This document shows positions 46,481 through 59,900 of a stretch of 64,000 nt of DNA, one piece after another. Both the position numbers and the translations under genes were made by a program. How positions within the stretch are numbered: position 1 is the stretch's first letter; every line of letters starts with the position of its first letter. The notes under the pieces are model-generated. The model made no database searches and was not told where the DNA came from. It was given only the letters and a program-made list of their open reading frames with translations. The stretch comes from Macrotis lagotis (Eukaryota > Chordata > Mammalia > Peramelemorphia > Peramelidae): positions 10,060,521 to 10,124,520 of the forward strand of contig NC_133659.1 of the NCBI RefSeq assembly GCF_037893015.1, written 5' to 3'.

Positions 46481-48829
46481 TAAAGAACATTCACAATAAA
46501 GGACCAAGGCAAGGTGATGGGGAGGCAAGGAGCTCACTTTTAACCTCAAGTTAAAAAAAAATTTTCCCTGGCATAGCAGCAAGGGTATTAGATGAGGAAT
46601 CCTCTGCCCCAAAGTACCACCACTGCTGCCATCTTGAAGTCTCAGATCCCACTTGACACCTGAGTGACTGAGGTCAAATTATACCTCTCTCCAGACTTCC
46701 TGCTCATCTTTTGTACAGTCAGGGGTTCAACTCAATAGTCTGTAAGCTTCCTTCCAGTTCCAAATCTAAGACCCTGTGATTGTATTACCTTTTTCCTTCT
46801 TTTCCTCAGATGGCATCTGACTGCACAGGTTTTCCATGTTTCCAACAAGAAACCTGAGCTCAATCACTCTTATACTTGCTGTCCAGTCCTTAGTCTGTGG
46901 TCCTCAGTATCACTTCCATGTTGGTTTATGAGTTAAACACGGAGTTCTAAAGCTCAGTGTCCATTGCACTTGGTTCTCCAAGTTGGGTCCCCAGACCATA
47001 GGTCTTACTTCTCCCCTCGGGGTCCTAGGGATGACCTAGAGGGTTGGAAGGATTCTTCTAACACTACTTACTGCTCCTGAGCCCCAATCTGGTATGTGTC
47101 CCCCGATATCAATCACCAATAAATACTTTCCCAATTTAATCAGTTAGCTTTTACAAAGGAATATTTACTGAGAAGGTAGAGGAAAAATAATGACAACAAA
47201 CTCCCAAAACTGAAAAAGATTCCCTCTGCCTCCTTGATTCCCAAAATTGGAAACAGTAGTTACCAATACCCCCCACCACCAAAGTCATCTCTGTGATACA
47301 GCTGATAGATTAGTCACTCTGTTTTTATATTTGTATTCTTTGTTTATTTTTTAGTTAACAAAAATTGATTTTTCCCTCCTTCCAACCTCCTCATTTTTTA
47401 TGAAAAGAGAGATTAAAAACAAAAACTTTGTAAAAAATATGGATAGTAAAGCAAATTCCTGAACTGGCTATGTCAAAGATATAAGTCTCATTCTGGCTGC
47501 TCCCATTTAAGAAGGAGACAGCATTCTTCATCACTGGTTCCTCCAAAATCATGGTTGGGCAATGGGGAGTCACTCCCTTGCTTAGAGGACATGGTATTGC
47601 AACCTATTGACCCACTGACTGCTAGGTTAGCTTAAGCAGTTTTGAGCCTCAGGGCAGGGCTGACTCCTCATTTTCCTCAGCAGCTGCCATTTCTGGTAGA
47701 ATCTGGAATAATTGTAGCTTCTGGTCCTCTTGGAACTCTTTCTTTTGAAGATCAAAGATCATCACCTGTTCTCTTCTCTCTCTGATATTCATTCACTTAA
47801 GACCAAGAAGAAAGAAATGCATTGACTAGAAATGTGTTCAGTGGGGAGAAGTGGGGGCCAATGATGGGGAGCAGGCTGCTCCTGCTTCTGCCTTGGCTCT
47901 CACCCCACTTCCACCTACCCTGTGGAGGGTTTACAGCAGCCCCTAGGGGTCTTGCCTCATCCATGTTCTGTTATATCCTTTGCATACATGCTGAATTCTG
48001 ACTCAGCACCCAGTGAAATGTGTTTCTGTGACCATCTAACAAGAAGATAAGAAATAGAGGGTGCCTTGAATCATGGAGGGAGATGGCCCTTCTATCACAT
48101 ATTTCTAGAGGTAGTCTCACCAAACCATATTGCACATATTCTAAAGACTAGGACCTCATTGATCAATCAACAGATGATGAAATCCCTAAAAAACTGAAAG
48201 ATTCAAGAGGGTCACACAGTAAGTGTAGGAGTCAGGCATCAAACCCAGGTCCTTGGGCTCTAAGCTCAACCCTTTCTCCACTAAAATTCTCTTCCCTTTG
48301 CTAAGAAACCACAAAGTAAGCCTATGTCTCTTACAGATGTGAGAAAACTGAGGCTCTTGCAGGTTAATGATTTAGCATTCTTAGGAAACTTCTCTTTCTG
48401 AGTTTTGTTCAATTTGTTCAGTTTCCGTAAATCAATACCAATCCAATCTCATGGTTGCAAAAATCAAAAAAGTCACTCGAAGCCATTGTTTGCACAGCAT
48501 TTTATACATGTAACAGTCACTTCTAATTACATTCGGAGAATGGGCTGCTGCTGACAGATGAAAGTTTGGTGGTCCTTCTGTTTGATGATCTCTAAGCATT
48601 TTGCAATCACCTAGACATAAAGGAAATGCAAGAAATCCAAATTGGGAATGAATTAAGTACATACATGCAGCATGATGGTCTTCTGTTCTTCTATGCAACA
48701 TATGAAAGCTATGTTGAAGAGTTAGAACAGAGTTCAATCTACACATATCAGCACAATGTGGTGAAGACAAAGTTGTCCTCTGGGATACCCAGGTTCAAGT
48801 TCTGCTTCTGACATATTTTGACTGTTTGA

Positions 48830-49330
48830 TCCTACACTATCCCAAATACTGGGGCTACAAAGAGAGAAATATAGTCCCTACCCTCAGATAGATTACAGTC
48901 TATTGTGAGAAGACTATACTCAAAAAGGAAGCTGAAATAGAGGGAGCAGGGGGAAGGGTAGGTATTCATCTCAAGTTCATAATGGCAAATCCCAGAGAAA
49001 TGAAACCTGGTAGAAAATGAAGAGATGACTGTCCTGGATGCCTCCTTTCAATGGGAGTTCTGAAAAACTCTCCATTCTTCACCTGAAGGAAAGGAGGGAC
49101 TATAGGATCAGAGGGCTTTCATAAGGTATAAGTTCTAGGTTCCCGAGGCATGATAATGATATCCATCGGAGCATTACTCCAAAGAGGAATTGGCTAATTT
49201 GGAGCATAATGGGCTTCCCATCATTGAAAGCCTTCAAAGAAAACTTGGATGGCCATTTGTTTGAATGTGTCATAGGGGTGTAGGTTAGACAAGATGACTT
49301 TGGAGATCTCTAACATCACAATTGTGATTT
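48830..49330 (-). mobile_element. L2 LINE fragment, antisense
   Basis: caaatactggggctacaaag and ctaccctcagatagattaca are reverse L2. The right part (tgaaagccttcaaagaaaac) is less sure. Confidence 0.5.
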
Positions 49331-49794
49331 TGTGATTCTAGTATCATAAGGATGTGGAAATGGAGGAAGGTGGCAAGTCTATTTCTTAATAAATACTGCT
49401 TGACTCAATGACTTTTCTTCAACCAAGGACAGAATAACAGCATGACAGCTGTTTGTCCTTTTTATAATAATCACCAGAAAGGGAACTTCTTGGCAGTGCA
49501 TTGCAATGCTACACAATTCATACATCCAAAATAGTCTTAATATTTAAAATGAATCCCTAAAGCAGTCATTTAGCCTCTACCAGGGCAAAAAGACATAACA
49601 CTGTCTATGTTGGTGTAGTGAAAAAAATTACTGATCATGAAATTGAGAAGAATGTTTGTCTGACTCTGCCTACAACTGACAAAGCAAATGTATTCTAATC
49701 TATGATTTCTTCACCTCTGAAAATCAAGGTTGTAGAACAAGATGATTTTTGGGGATCCTTCTGGACCTTAAAGATTCTTTTTTCTTTTCTTTCT

Positions 49795-49952
49795 TTTTTT
49801 TGGGGGGATGGGGTTCAAGGCAATGGGTTTGAGTAACTTGCCCAAGGTCACATAGCTAGGTAATTATTAAGTGTCTGAGGCCATATTTGAACTCAAGTCT
49901 TCCTGATTCCAGGGTCCATGTTCTATTCATTATGCCACCTATCTGCCCCCAC
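49795..49952 (-). mobile_element. tRNA-like SINE, antisense
   Basis: It reads caaggcaatgggtttgagta, aattattaagtgtctgaggc and attatgccacctatctgccc. Confidence 0.85.
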
Positions 49953-50079
49953 CCCGGACCTTAAAGAGTCTATGGTTTTAGGAAACTTGCTGAGTTCTCT
50001 ACAAATTTTTAGCAATGATCTCTCATAAAATCTCTTCCCTAATTTTCATCATCATTTTTCTACCTTTAGAATGTTCCTA

Positions 50080-50233
50080 GGGGAGGCTAGGTGGTGTAGT
50101 AGATAAAGTACCAGCCTTGGAGTTAGGAGTACCTGGGTTCAAATCTGGTCTCAGACACTTAATAATTACCTAGCTGTGTGGCCTTGGGCAAGCCACTCAT
50201 TTGCCTTGCAAAAAAACTTAAAAAAAAAAAAAA
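50080..50233 (+). mobile_element. tRNA-like SINE with target-site duplication
   Basis: The copy ggggaggctaggtggtgtag to an A15-like tail is flanked by the perfect 12-base duplication agaatgttccta. Confidence 0.93.
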
Positions 50234-50440
50234 AGAATGTTCCTAAAAGCACCTAATAGCAAAATGGTTCAGAACATGGACCATAAAATAAAGATGATCT
50301 GAATTCAAATCCTGATTCAGATACTTCCTAGTTGTATAACCCTGGATAGTCACTTAAACTCTGTCTGCTCTAGCTTCCTCATCTTCATAAATGGAGATAA
50401 TAATGAACCATCCCCAGAGCTATTGTAAAGATCAAACTAG

Positions 50441-50597
50441 GGGGGCCGCTAGGTGGCGTAGTGGATAGAGCACTGGCCCTGGAGTCAGGAGTACCTGAGT
50501 TCAAATGTGGCCTCAGACACTTAATAATGACCTAGCTGTGTGGCCTTGGGCAAGCTACTTAACCTCACTGCCTAGCAAAAACCTTAAAAAAAAAAAA
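50441..50597 (+). mobile_element. tRNA-like SINE with target-site duplication
   Basis: A full-length copy, with ccgctaggtggcgtagtgga near the head, flanked by the perfect duplication aagatcaaactag. Confidence 0.93.
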
Positions 50598-50980
50598 AAG
50601 ATCAAACTAGAGAATACATGGAAAGTGCTCTGCCAACCGAAAACCTCCATATAAAGGCTGAATACTTTAATTTAAATTTTCCACCTTTTCTCACTCTGGG
50701 ATGTGGCATCTTTTTTTAGCTGAAGAATGCTCAACAGAGGTGAGGAAGAGAGAGAATTCACACCAAAAAGGTAAATTTCATTGATTGTTTCATACTTAGA
50801 TTTTTTTCCTGTCTAGAATTATAGACACTAAGTCTCTCTACAACTAATAAATGCTAAAGACTTTATCTTGAAAACTCCAGGGCAATGATCAAAAGAACAT
50901 ATTCCATTTTTCTTTCATTTCAACAATCATTTGTTTGACTGAATCAAACCCATTTATATACTTTTGACCTCTCAACTCTC

Positions 50981-50986
50981 TTTAAT
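50981..50986 (-). promoter_or_regulatory. Possible poly(A) signal of the MCCC2-like gene
   Basis: An ATTAAA on the minus strand lies about 120 bases after the stop codon. It is the nearest poly(A)-like hexamer noticed. Confidence 0.35.
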
Positions 50987-51107
50987 AAGTCAAGGGAAAG
51001 AAAAAAACAAAACTTGGAAGATTCATCTTATTGCACCAAATAAGAAATAATTAGCAACTCACTGGACCAGTTATTATGCCAGACTAACCTGCCAGAATCT
51101 CTTGTCC

Positions 51108-51246
51108 TTAAAGTTGCCATCTAGAACCCAAACCCAAACTGACAGAGCCCAAAAAGCGACCCACCTCTCTGGAATTCTGGGGCAGTATCACTCCATCATC
51201 CCACAGTCTGGCTGAGGAATAAAGTGCCGTGCTTTCAGTCTCTAGT
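51108..51246 (-). CDS. MCCC2-like terminal exon (SSARLWDDGVI)
   Basis: The acceptor is ctgctctttatcag. One base completes a Lys codon, and then LETESTALYSSARLWDDGVI, LPQNSREVGRFLGSVSLGLG and SRWQL precede TAA. It aligns with the MCCC2 C-terminus YYSSARVWDDGIIDPADTR. The family's Asp-Pro after the DDG-I-I motif is Leu-Pro here. Confidence 0.88.
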
Positions 51247-51608
51247 CTGATAAAGAGCAGCAAAGTTGATGTTTACAAACAGTTTATTCAGTTTGAGCAA
51301 AACATCAAATATATTCTGAACACAATGATAAGAGCTGGGAATAAAAACAAAATTAAAGGATACCCTGCCCTCAGTGATCTTGTGGTCTACAGACATGTAT
51401 GAAATAAAACACAGCTGCAGATGAAATGGCATATTACAGTAGAACCAGTATGAAGAAGAGTGGGGACTGTGAAGGAAAGAACCCAAAGGCAGCATGTTAG
51501 AAAAGATCTGAATTTAAATCCTACTTCTTGTGATGTGGAACTGAAACTCAGAAGAAAAAGGATAGGTGAATATATACAAGCTAGCAGACAGACAGAGATA
51601 GATAGATG

Positions 51609-51671
<63 letters not shown>

Positions 51672-51830
51672 CAGATGAATAGATAGATGGATGGACGGAC
51701 AGACAGACAGAGACAGACAGGCAGACAGATAGATAGATGATGGACAGATGGATGGATAGATGGATGGATGGATGGGCAGACGGACGGATAGATGAACAGG
51801 CAGACAGACAGACAGATAGATGGATAGATG

Positions 51831-51864
<34 letters not shown>

Positions 51865-52114
51865 TAGATAGATAGATCAATAGACTGATAGATAGATAGA
51901 TGGATAAATAGATGGATGGACGGATGGACAGACAGATAGACAGACAGATAGATAGATAGATGATGGACAGATGGACAGACAGATGGATGGACAGATGGAT
52001 GGGCGGGTGGACGGATGGACGGATGAACAGGCAGACAGACAGACAGACAGCCAGATAGATAGATCGATAGATAGATAGATAGATAGACAGATGGATAGAT
52101 ACATACATAGATAC

Positions 52115-52175
<61 letters not shown>

Positions 52176-55100
52176 AGGATAGAGATAAGACACATATAGA
52201 CATAGATGGTTAATATATAGGCACAGATAGATTGATAGCATTTATCAAGTGCAAGTTGGGATAGGCATTATAAAGCTGAGCTGAGGCCATCTGAAAGGAG
52301 ATGATAAGGTGATCTGGAGGAGCTGATGAGGGCACCAGGTTAGAGAAGTGAGAAGAAAAAGGAGGGCTCAGGACAGTACCTTAGGGTACTCTCACAATTA
52401 GGGGCACAGGCTATGGATGATAATCCAACAAAGGAGACAAAAGGAGTGATTGGGTAGATAGGACAACCAAGAGAAATGAGGGTCCTAAAAACCCAGAGAA
52501 AAGGAAATATCCCAGAGCAAAATTTGGTAATCAGGGAGGTCAAGAAGGTGGAGAATGTAATTGATGTAACATTTGGATTCTGTTCTATTCTATTTTCTAA
52601 CCCATTCTGGGTCCAAGTTTTAAAGTTTTTCGTTGCCTCCCCATGTGTTGTGGGGCTCAAAGATGTGCAAGAATTTTGCAAACTATAAGATGATAACCAA
52701 ATCTAAGTCACTACTCTTTGTTAAATGTCCAGTTAATATTAACTAAGAAGCTATTTGGTAGATGAGCATATCTTAATTTAAAAGTATTCAGTTTCACAAT
52801 CTGCAAACTTTTTTTAAAGCTTACTCTCAGAAAGAGTTCATAGAATTTAGAAAGGGAGAAACCCTGGTGATCATCTGTCCCCAAGAGCCTTCACTTTTTT
52901 AGAATTAGGAACTTAACAATAACCAATAAAATGAGCACTTATATTTATTTTACGATTATACAGGAAATTATGAACCTCAAATATATACTCACTTTCCTTT
53001 TTTAAGTATATAATAAATTCAAAATTAACTTTGTTTAGGTTTTTTTTTGCAACGCAAATGGGGTTAAGTGGCTTGCCCAAGGACACTCAGCTAGGTCATT
53101 AGTAAGTATCTGAGGCCGGAGTTGAACTCAGGTACTCCTGACTCCAGGGCCAGTGCTCTATCTCCTGTGCCACCTAGCTGCCCCCAAAATTGACTTTCAA
53201 AGTTGTCCTGCTGGTCTTTGGCTCTTTCCAGTTTTCCTTCCATTACATTCTTTGGAGGGGTGGAGGTTGGGATAGGGTAGGTGAAGAATCTTATTCTTAA
53301 CCTTCCAATTCCAAACCACCTCCCAAATGGGAAAAATGCAAATAAAACCCTTTTGATAAATAGGTATTTTCAAACAAAAGAAATTCCCAAATTGGTCATG
53401 TATGAAAATCTTTAAATTATTACCTACTACTCTTGGTAGGACATGGGTAGGACATTGTATCATGAACCCACTGGAATCCTAGTTGGTCATTTAATTGATC
53501 AATTATTAAATCTTTCAAAACAGTTTTTCATTATTATGTTTTTTATTGTCCAATTTGCATCAATTCATACAAGTCTTCTTGGGTTTATCTGGTTGCATCC
53601 CTCATGGATAATATGGTATGATGTTATGTTATTACATTCATATGCTAACTGCTTCAGCCATTCTTTAACTGGAAAACTTTACCCTTTGTTCCCATGTCTT
53701 TGCTTCAATTAAAACAGCTGCTACAGTTTTGTACAGAACAACCATTTTCTTCCTTTTTTGCTAACTCCTTCATTTTATGGAAAAGATCAATGAAGCCCAA
53801 ATTGGTGAGATGACCTCCCAAGGACACAGAGCTTAGTAAACAGAACCAAGATTCCAACTAGCCCCCCTAGCCATCAAATATCCATGTCTTCTGAACCTGC
53901 ATCTAGTGTTCAATTCAACAAGTGATTGGAAAATTCCTGATCTGTCTTCCCAACAGAGCTGGGTATAGAAAGTCTAACAACAAAAATATTCCCTGCACCA
54001 TGGCTATGAGTTAATGATCTTTAATTGAAGATATTAGGAAAGAAGCTAAGAGGAAAATTAAGAAAGCTACAAATCTGAATTCTCTCTCCTAAGTCTGGCA
54101 TTATTCCTGTTTTAATGATCTTTGGCTAATTATCAGTAAAAAGTCAGCAAAGTAGGCACCTCAACACTTACTTTTTCTCCAGATGTTTTAATGTGGATTT
54201 GTCCATAGAGAGATATTCATCTCCTTCCAGAAAGTCAGCAAATGGAGATCTACAATCAACAAGACCAATTCTTGCATTGGGCCAAAGGAACAAGAAATTA
54301 GGGTTGAATGATCTTCCACACTAAAAAAACAAGTGATCCATCAGAGTCATTTATAAAAATAAGAATAAACTGCCATTAGGGTACATCATGCTGATAATGA
54401 CAAAACCATAGATCTGGAGAGGGAAGAGACCTTTAAAGTTATCACAGTCAAAAGCTTCCTTGTGTTATAGGTATGGAAACTAAGGCACAGAGGGGTTGCC
54501 AAGTAAGTTCCTGAATCAGAATTGTGTCTCTAGTGTCCCCTGAACAAAATCCACCACTCTACATTGCATCCTCAAATGTCAGAAGTCACTTACCTGAAAG
54601 AAGACATATTGAAACTCAGATTTTCAATCCACAATGGGAGAGACAATATGGTAGAGTGCATAGCATATTGATCTTTTGAATTGAAAAAACTGCGATCTGA
54701 TTCCTTCCTCTGATTCTTATTACCTTTGGGATCAGTCACTTCCTTTTTCTGAACTTTGTGCCCAATCCTCCCACAGACTCTGTACATATTTGTGGAAGGG
54801 GCTGTCTCACATTTGGATAAAGGTAAAGGAAAATGCCCTTGTACCAACAACTGGTTTTTAGACACTTTCTTAGTAAATACCTTTGCTAAAATCTCTTGAC
54901 ACCATGTTAACAGGAGAGTCATGGTGATACAATATGATATGATATAATGTGATACAATATATGATATAAAATAACATGTTGCATTGCATCAAGATAACAC
55001 CCGATTAATATACATAATATAACAGAATTGCTCCTAGAACTCTGAGGCTTGTAATATGTAAATGACTTCTAATAACCTATGCAAACCAAGGGAGGGGTAA

Positions 55101-56925
55101 TTGGGACAACAGCTTCAGAAAAAGTGCTACATTTGGTTTGGGAAAACTTTAGGAAGGCCACGAATATGAGGGATTATGTAACCCAATAAGCAATATTCCT
55201 GTACCATGGCATAGCTGTCATTTCCAAAATAGCCACCAATGACCAGAGTTATCTTGGGGACTTCTGCACAAGCAATGGTGGCCATCATACAGGCCTGGGC
55301 CTTGAATTTTCTGCCTAGATCTTCTGCCTGAAATGAAAGTGGAAAGTGGTTATGTCATAAGGACTATTGCAAAAAGTCATTTTTCCTCTAAAAAACAAGA
55401 TTGGTATAATGGAGAAAGCTGTGGTTTTAGAGTCTAGATGGACCCAACTTGATCTTGGACCTTGACCTTCTCCAGGGTTCAGTTTTCTCCTATCTAAAAT
55501 GGTGATCTGGATTAAATACTATAATGTCTTTTCTTGCTTTTTGTATCTAGGATTCTGTTTTATCATTTCTTCCTCCCCAGCTGAGAGTGCATAAAAGAGG
55601 TCACACTTCAGTGGAAAATTAATAGAGCAATTTAACCTACGTTTACTGTCCAGTATGTTTAAGACATTGAAAAAAAAATGGGCCTTGGTTTTCTTTCCAG
55701 TTCTTCCAAGAACCTGCTGTGAGACATTCTGAGACCACCTAAATGCCAGTCTTCTCAGAGGCCCATTATCTAACCTGGGGCATTCTGTAAAACAGTCTAT
55801 GATTCTATGAAAGCTGAACTCATTTTTTTATTAAACAATTTTGTTTCAGGAAGTTTAGTAGTGTGGAGATATGACAGAACTTGGGTTCAGTAGACATCTT
55901 AATTTCAAACCTTAGTTCTGATAATTGCTAGTTGTATGACCATGGGCAAATGCCTTTAATTGTCAGAATTTTAATTTTCTGATCTGTAAAATGAGAGCAA
56001 CTGTTCTTGTTATATCTACCTCAGAGGGACGGTTTCTAGTGCACCAATGGGGAGGAAGAAGCCAGCAAGGCCAAAAAGAGAAGAGTGGAGGAGGGAAAAT
56101 GGGAGAAAGGTGAGATGAGTCACACACTAGATGCAAAGAGACAGGAGTGATGTATAGAACACCTGGCAGGAGAAGATACCAGACACTGAGGTCCATTCTT
56201 GAGCTAAGCTGCCTAGCATTCCAACATTATACAGAGAGGGCAGCTACAATGGGCTGGACATGACATTAGAATGCCAGATGTCCACTTGCCAAAAGAAAAA
56301 CCATTTTAGGGGTGGCTAGGTGGTGTAGTGGATACAGCACCGGCCCTGGAGTCAGGCACACCTGGGTTCAAATCCGGTCTCAGACACTTAATAATGACCT
56401 AGCTGTGTGACCTTGGGCAAGCCACTTAACCCCATTTGCCTTGCAAACCCCCCCCAAAAAATTATGGAGAACTCCCACAGGACAAGTGCTCACAAGGGAT
56501 CAGAAGAAGCCATACCAAGACACTCTGAAGGTTTCATTGAAGAACTTTGAAACTGACTGTACAGCATGGGAGACGCTGGCACGGGACCACCCAGTATGGC
56601 ATGCCCTCCTCAGTGAGGGGGGCTACACTCTATGAGGAAGGCAGAATAGAATAGCTCAAAGGAAATATGACATATATAAGTTTAGAGAACCTATCCCAGG
56701 CATTCTCATGGACTTATTTGTGCCCAACCTGTGATAGAGCATTCTGAGCTCATATTGGTCCAATCAGCCATAGTTGGACACACTATCATTTGTCTCAGAC
56801 GCAGTGATGTCATTTTGGTCTTCTTCGATAATGAAGGACAAGAACCAACCAACCAACATAGATCATGAAGTTTAAGATCAAAAGGACTTAAGATATTTTC
56901 CTGGTCTGACAACCCCCCCCTGACC

Positions 56926-56959
<34 letters not shown>

Positions 56960-59900
56960 CACACATCCCATTTCACTGACCCAACTTGATCTTGGACCTT
57001 GACCTTCTCCAGGGTTTTCTCTTCTGTAAAATGGTGATCTGGATTAAATACTCAAAGGTCTTTTCTTGCTTTTAGCATCCAGTATTCCATTATAGCATTT
57101 TTTCCTCCCCAGCTAAGAGTGCATAAGATAGGTTACATTTAAGTGGAAAATTAATAGAGCAATAGATACCTGAAATAAAAATATTGACACTCTTCAATAG
57201 AAATCTAAGGAGAAAACTGAGCCCCAGGAAGAGGTCAAGGGCCTTGCCCAGGATCATGCTGCATAGTCCCCTGCTTCCAAATCCTATCAATCTTTCCATC
57301 AGACTAAACCATCAATAAAGAGGTCATTTGTGACACCCAAGTTTGGGTAGCTAGGGAACAATGGGTAACAACATTGGGCTCAGAATCAGTAAGAACTGAG
57401 TTCGAATCTTGTCTCAACCACACCATTTGATTATGTGACCTTGGGCAAATTCCTTAAACCTCTCTCAGTCTCACTTTCCTCATTTATTAAATGGAGATAA
57501 AAATACACTAACCTATCAGGTTTATTGTGAGACTCAAATAGTTAATTCATGCAGAGACTTTACATAGCTTAAAGTATTTTATAAATACTATAGTTATTAT
57601 GATTATGACTATTATTTAGCCTTATCCCCAAATAGATCTTTCTTGTTCAAATGGCATGAATATAGTTGACTTCTCTCTTCCCTAGTACAGTCTTGCACAA
57701 GGTGAACACATTCTAATTGAGTGAAAACAAGTAGAAATAGTCACAGTGCATTAAAAGTCCCCGGCTAGTTTTCATGTGTATCTCTACATTCCTAGAATCC
57801 AGCAGATAGTAGGTACAAAGTAAATATTTCTTGTATTATATTGTATTGATATGTTTTAGAAATAAGAATCAAAGAGATGATAGATGATTTTTTAAAAAGA
57901 GAGATCATGGAAATAAGGATCTGAATCAGGAAGTAGCTCTGAAGAGAAGGAAACAAGCCCCAGAAAGAAGGGCTATAACCTATAAGCACCTTGATTTTCC
58001 CATGGGAGTTCATCTCATACTATTTTATCCTCAAGATCATTACCAATAACTAACATTTATCTAGCTTTAAGGTTCACAAAGTATATGACAAATAGTATCT
58101 TATTTCATCCTCATAATAACTCTGAGAAGTAGGTGTTATTGTGATTGCCATTTTACAACTGAGAAAACAGAGATTAACTCACAACAGTGTAGTTGTCTGT
58201 GGCAGAATTTGAATTCAGCTCTTACTGACTATAATGACTTCACTGCCTGGATACATGAGATTACTAACTTGTTCAAGTCCCTGACCCAAGGATAATATCC
58301 CTTTTCCCTATAATTCCAAGAGGTCCAACAGTAAGGAAAATATTCATATGTTTGAAAATATTTATAGCACCTCCCATTATGGTGGCAAAGAACTGAACAC
58401 TAAGGAAGCATCTATCCATTGAGGAAGGATTGAACAAATTGAAGAAATGATGAAGAGGATGATTTCACAGATACCTGAGATGATTTCTTTGAACTGATGC
58501 ATAGAGAAGGAAGTAGACACAGGAGAATAGTTTCTTTTATATAAACAACATTGTGAAAACAGGCAATTTTGAAAGACTTAAGCACTCTTATCAATGCCAT
58601 GACCAACCATGAATCCAAAGGGCCAGTGAGGAAGAATTTTGACTACTACCTGATGGAGAGAGGATGTACTCAGAAAGCTTATGACAAATATAGTTGGACA
58701 GGACCTAGGAGTAAATCTTTGTTATAGTGTTTTTATTTTACTTTTCTTTTTTGCCTTCTTGGGTATGGGAAAAGGGAAAGAAATAAATACATCGATTTTT
58801 AAATTTTTTTTAAAATAGTGGATAGAAGACCCAGGACCAAAACTCAAGTTTGATTCTTAAGTCCAATGATCCTTTGAACAAAAATGAAACAACAAGAGCA
58901 GGTTGTTTTGAGTTAAAGGATTTTGCTCTGAATCCCAGCTCTGCCAATCATTAGTTATGAGTCCTTGGGCAAATCACAGAGTTGGATATGGCTGAAAAAC
59001 AAAGAAACAACCAAAAGAGGTGGTTGCCTTACATAAATTCTAAGGTCCCTTCTAGCTTTGCTGTGATGGCATAATCTGTTAATTCCAAAGAAAGAAAGAA
59101 AAAATGGGTCTGATGTGGGGAAGGAGCAGAGAGAGCAGTGATTATAACTGATCGAAAAGAATCAGTTGAGAACAGAATAGTGCGAGATGAACTCTGATGT
59201 AAAAATCAAGGTGCTTAGAGGTTATAGCCCTTCTTTCTGGGAACTTTCTACCTGTCTCAAAGGAGACTATTATAATGTTAAAACTTCATACAGTGACTGG
59301 AATGGAAAAAATTTACGTGGAAAAACTACTGAATTGTAAAGTAAAAGGAAAACAAATCCATCCCTATAGGAATGTGGAGGGTCATGAATACTGTGACTAG
59401 AGTCACAGAAACTAAGGTCAAACTCAAACTTGACCACCTATAGATGGCATGACCTTAGGACAGTCATTTAACTTCTCTTTGCTTCTTCTTTCTCCTCTGC
59501 AAAATGAAGATAATAATAAACCTACTTCCTCAGATTGCTGTGAGGAGCAATAAGATGATATTTGTAAAGATCTTCGCAAGCCTTAAAGCCCTATTATAAA
59601 GATAAACTATTGTTTGCCCGAGATCATACAGCTAGTAAGTGTTACAGGCTATTTATTAAAATTATTATTATTATTATTTATTATCCTCTCAGGGTCTCAG
59701 TCCCCTGACCTGGAAAATGAAGGAACTGGACTACATGAACTCTAAATGTGTAATATTATGACCCTTTCATAAAAGGTAGAGAGAGCTTTGGACTAGGAAT
59801 CAAATAGTCTGAGATGCTCTTTCACTTTTCCTTGTAAAAGGTGAGTAACCTTGGACAATTCATTTCCCTTTTCTGGCCTTGGAGTCCTCACCTATAAAAG

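Larger units (their letters stand above)
45870..50970. other. Convergent intergenic region, RPE65 to MCCC2-like gene
   Basis: RPE65 and the minus-strand MCCC2-like gene end towards each other here. Content is MIR, L2 and SINE copies, listed separately. No exon was recognised. 46,480-48,800 shows only short MIR-like fragments and otherwise nothing identifiable. Confidence 0.65.

Noticed and set aside
51387-52241. 284-residue minus-strand open frame rich in Ser, Ile, Tyr and Pro
   Set aside because: It is a translation of the GATA/GACA microsatellite, where all phases stay open; no start context, family or splice logic.
56441-56635. Plus-strand open frame of 64 residues as a host gene
   Set aside because: It matches the C-terminal tail of non-LTR retrotransposon ORFs and is followed by the LINE 3' tail.
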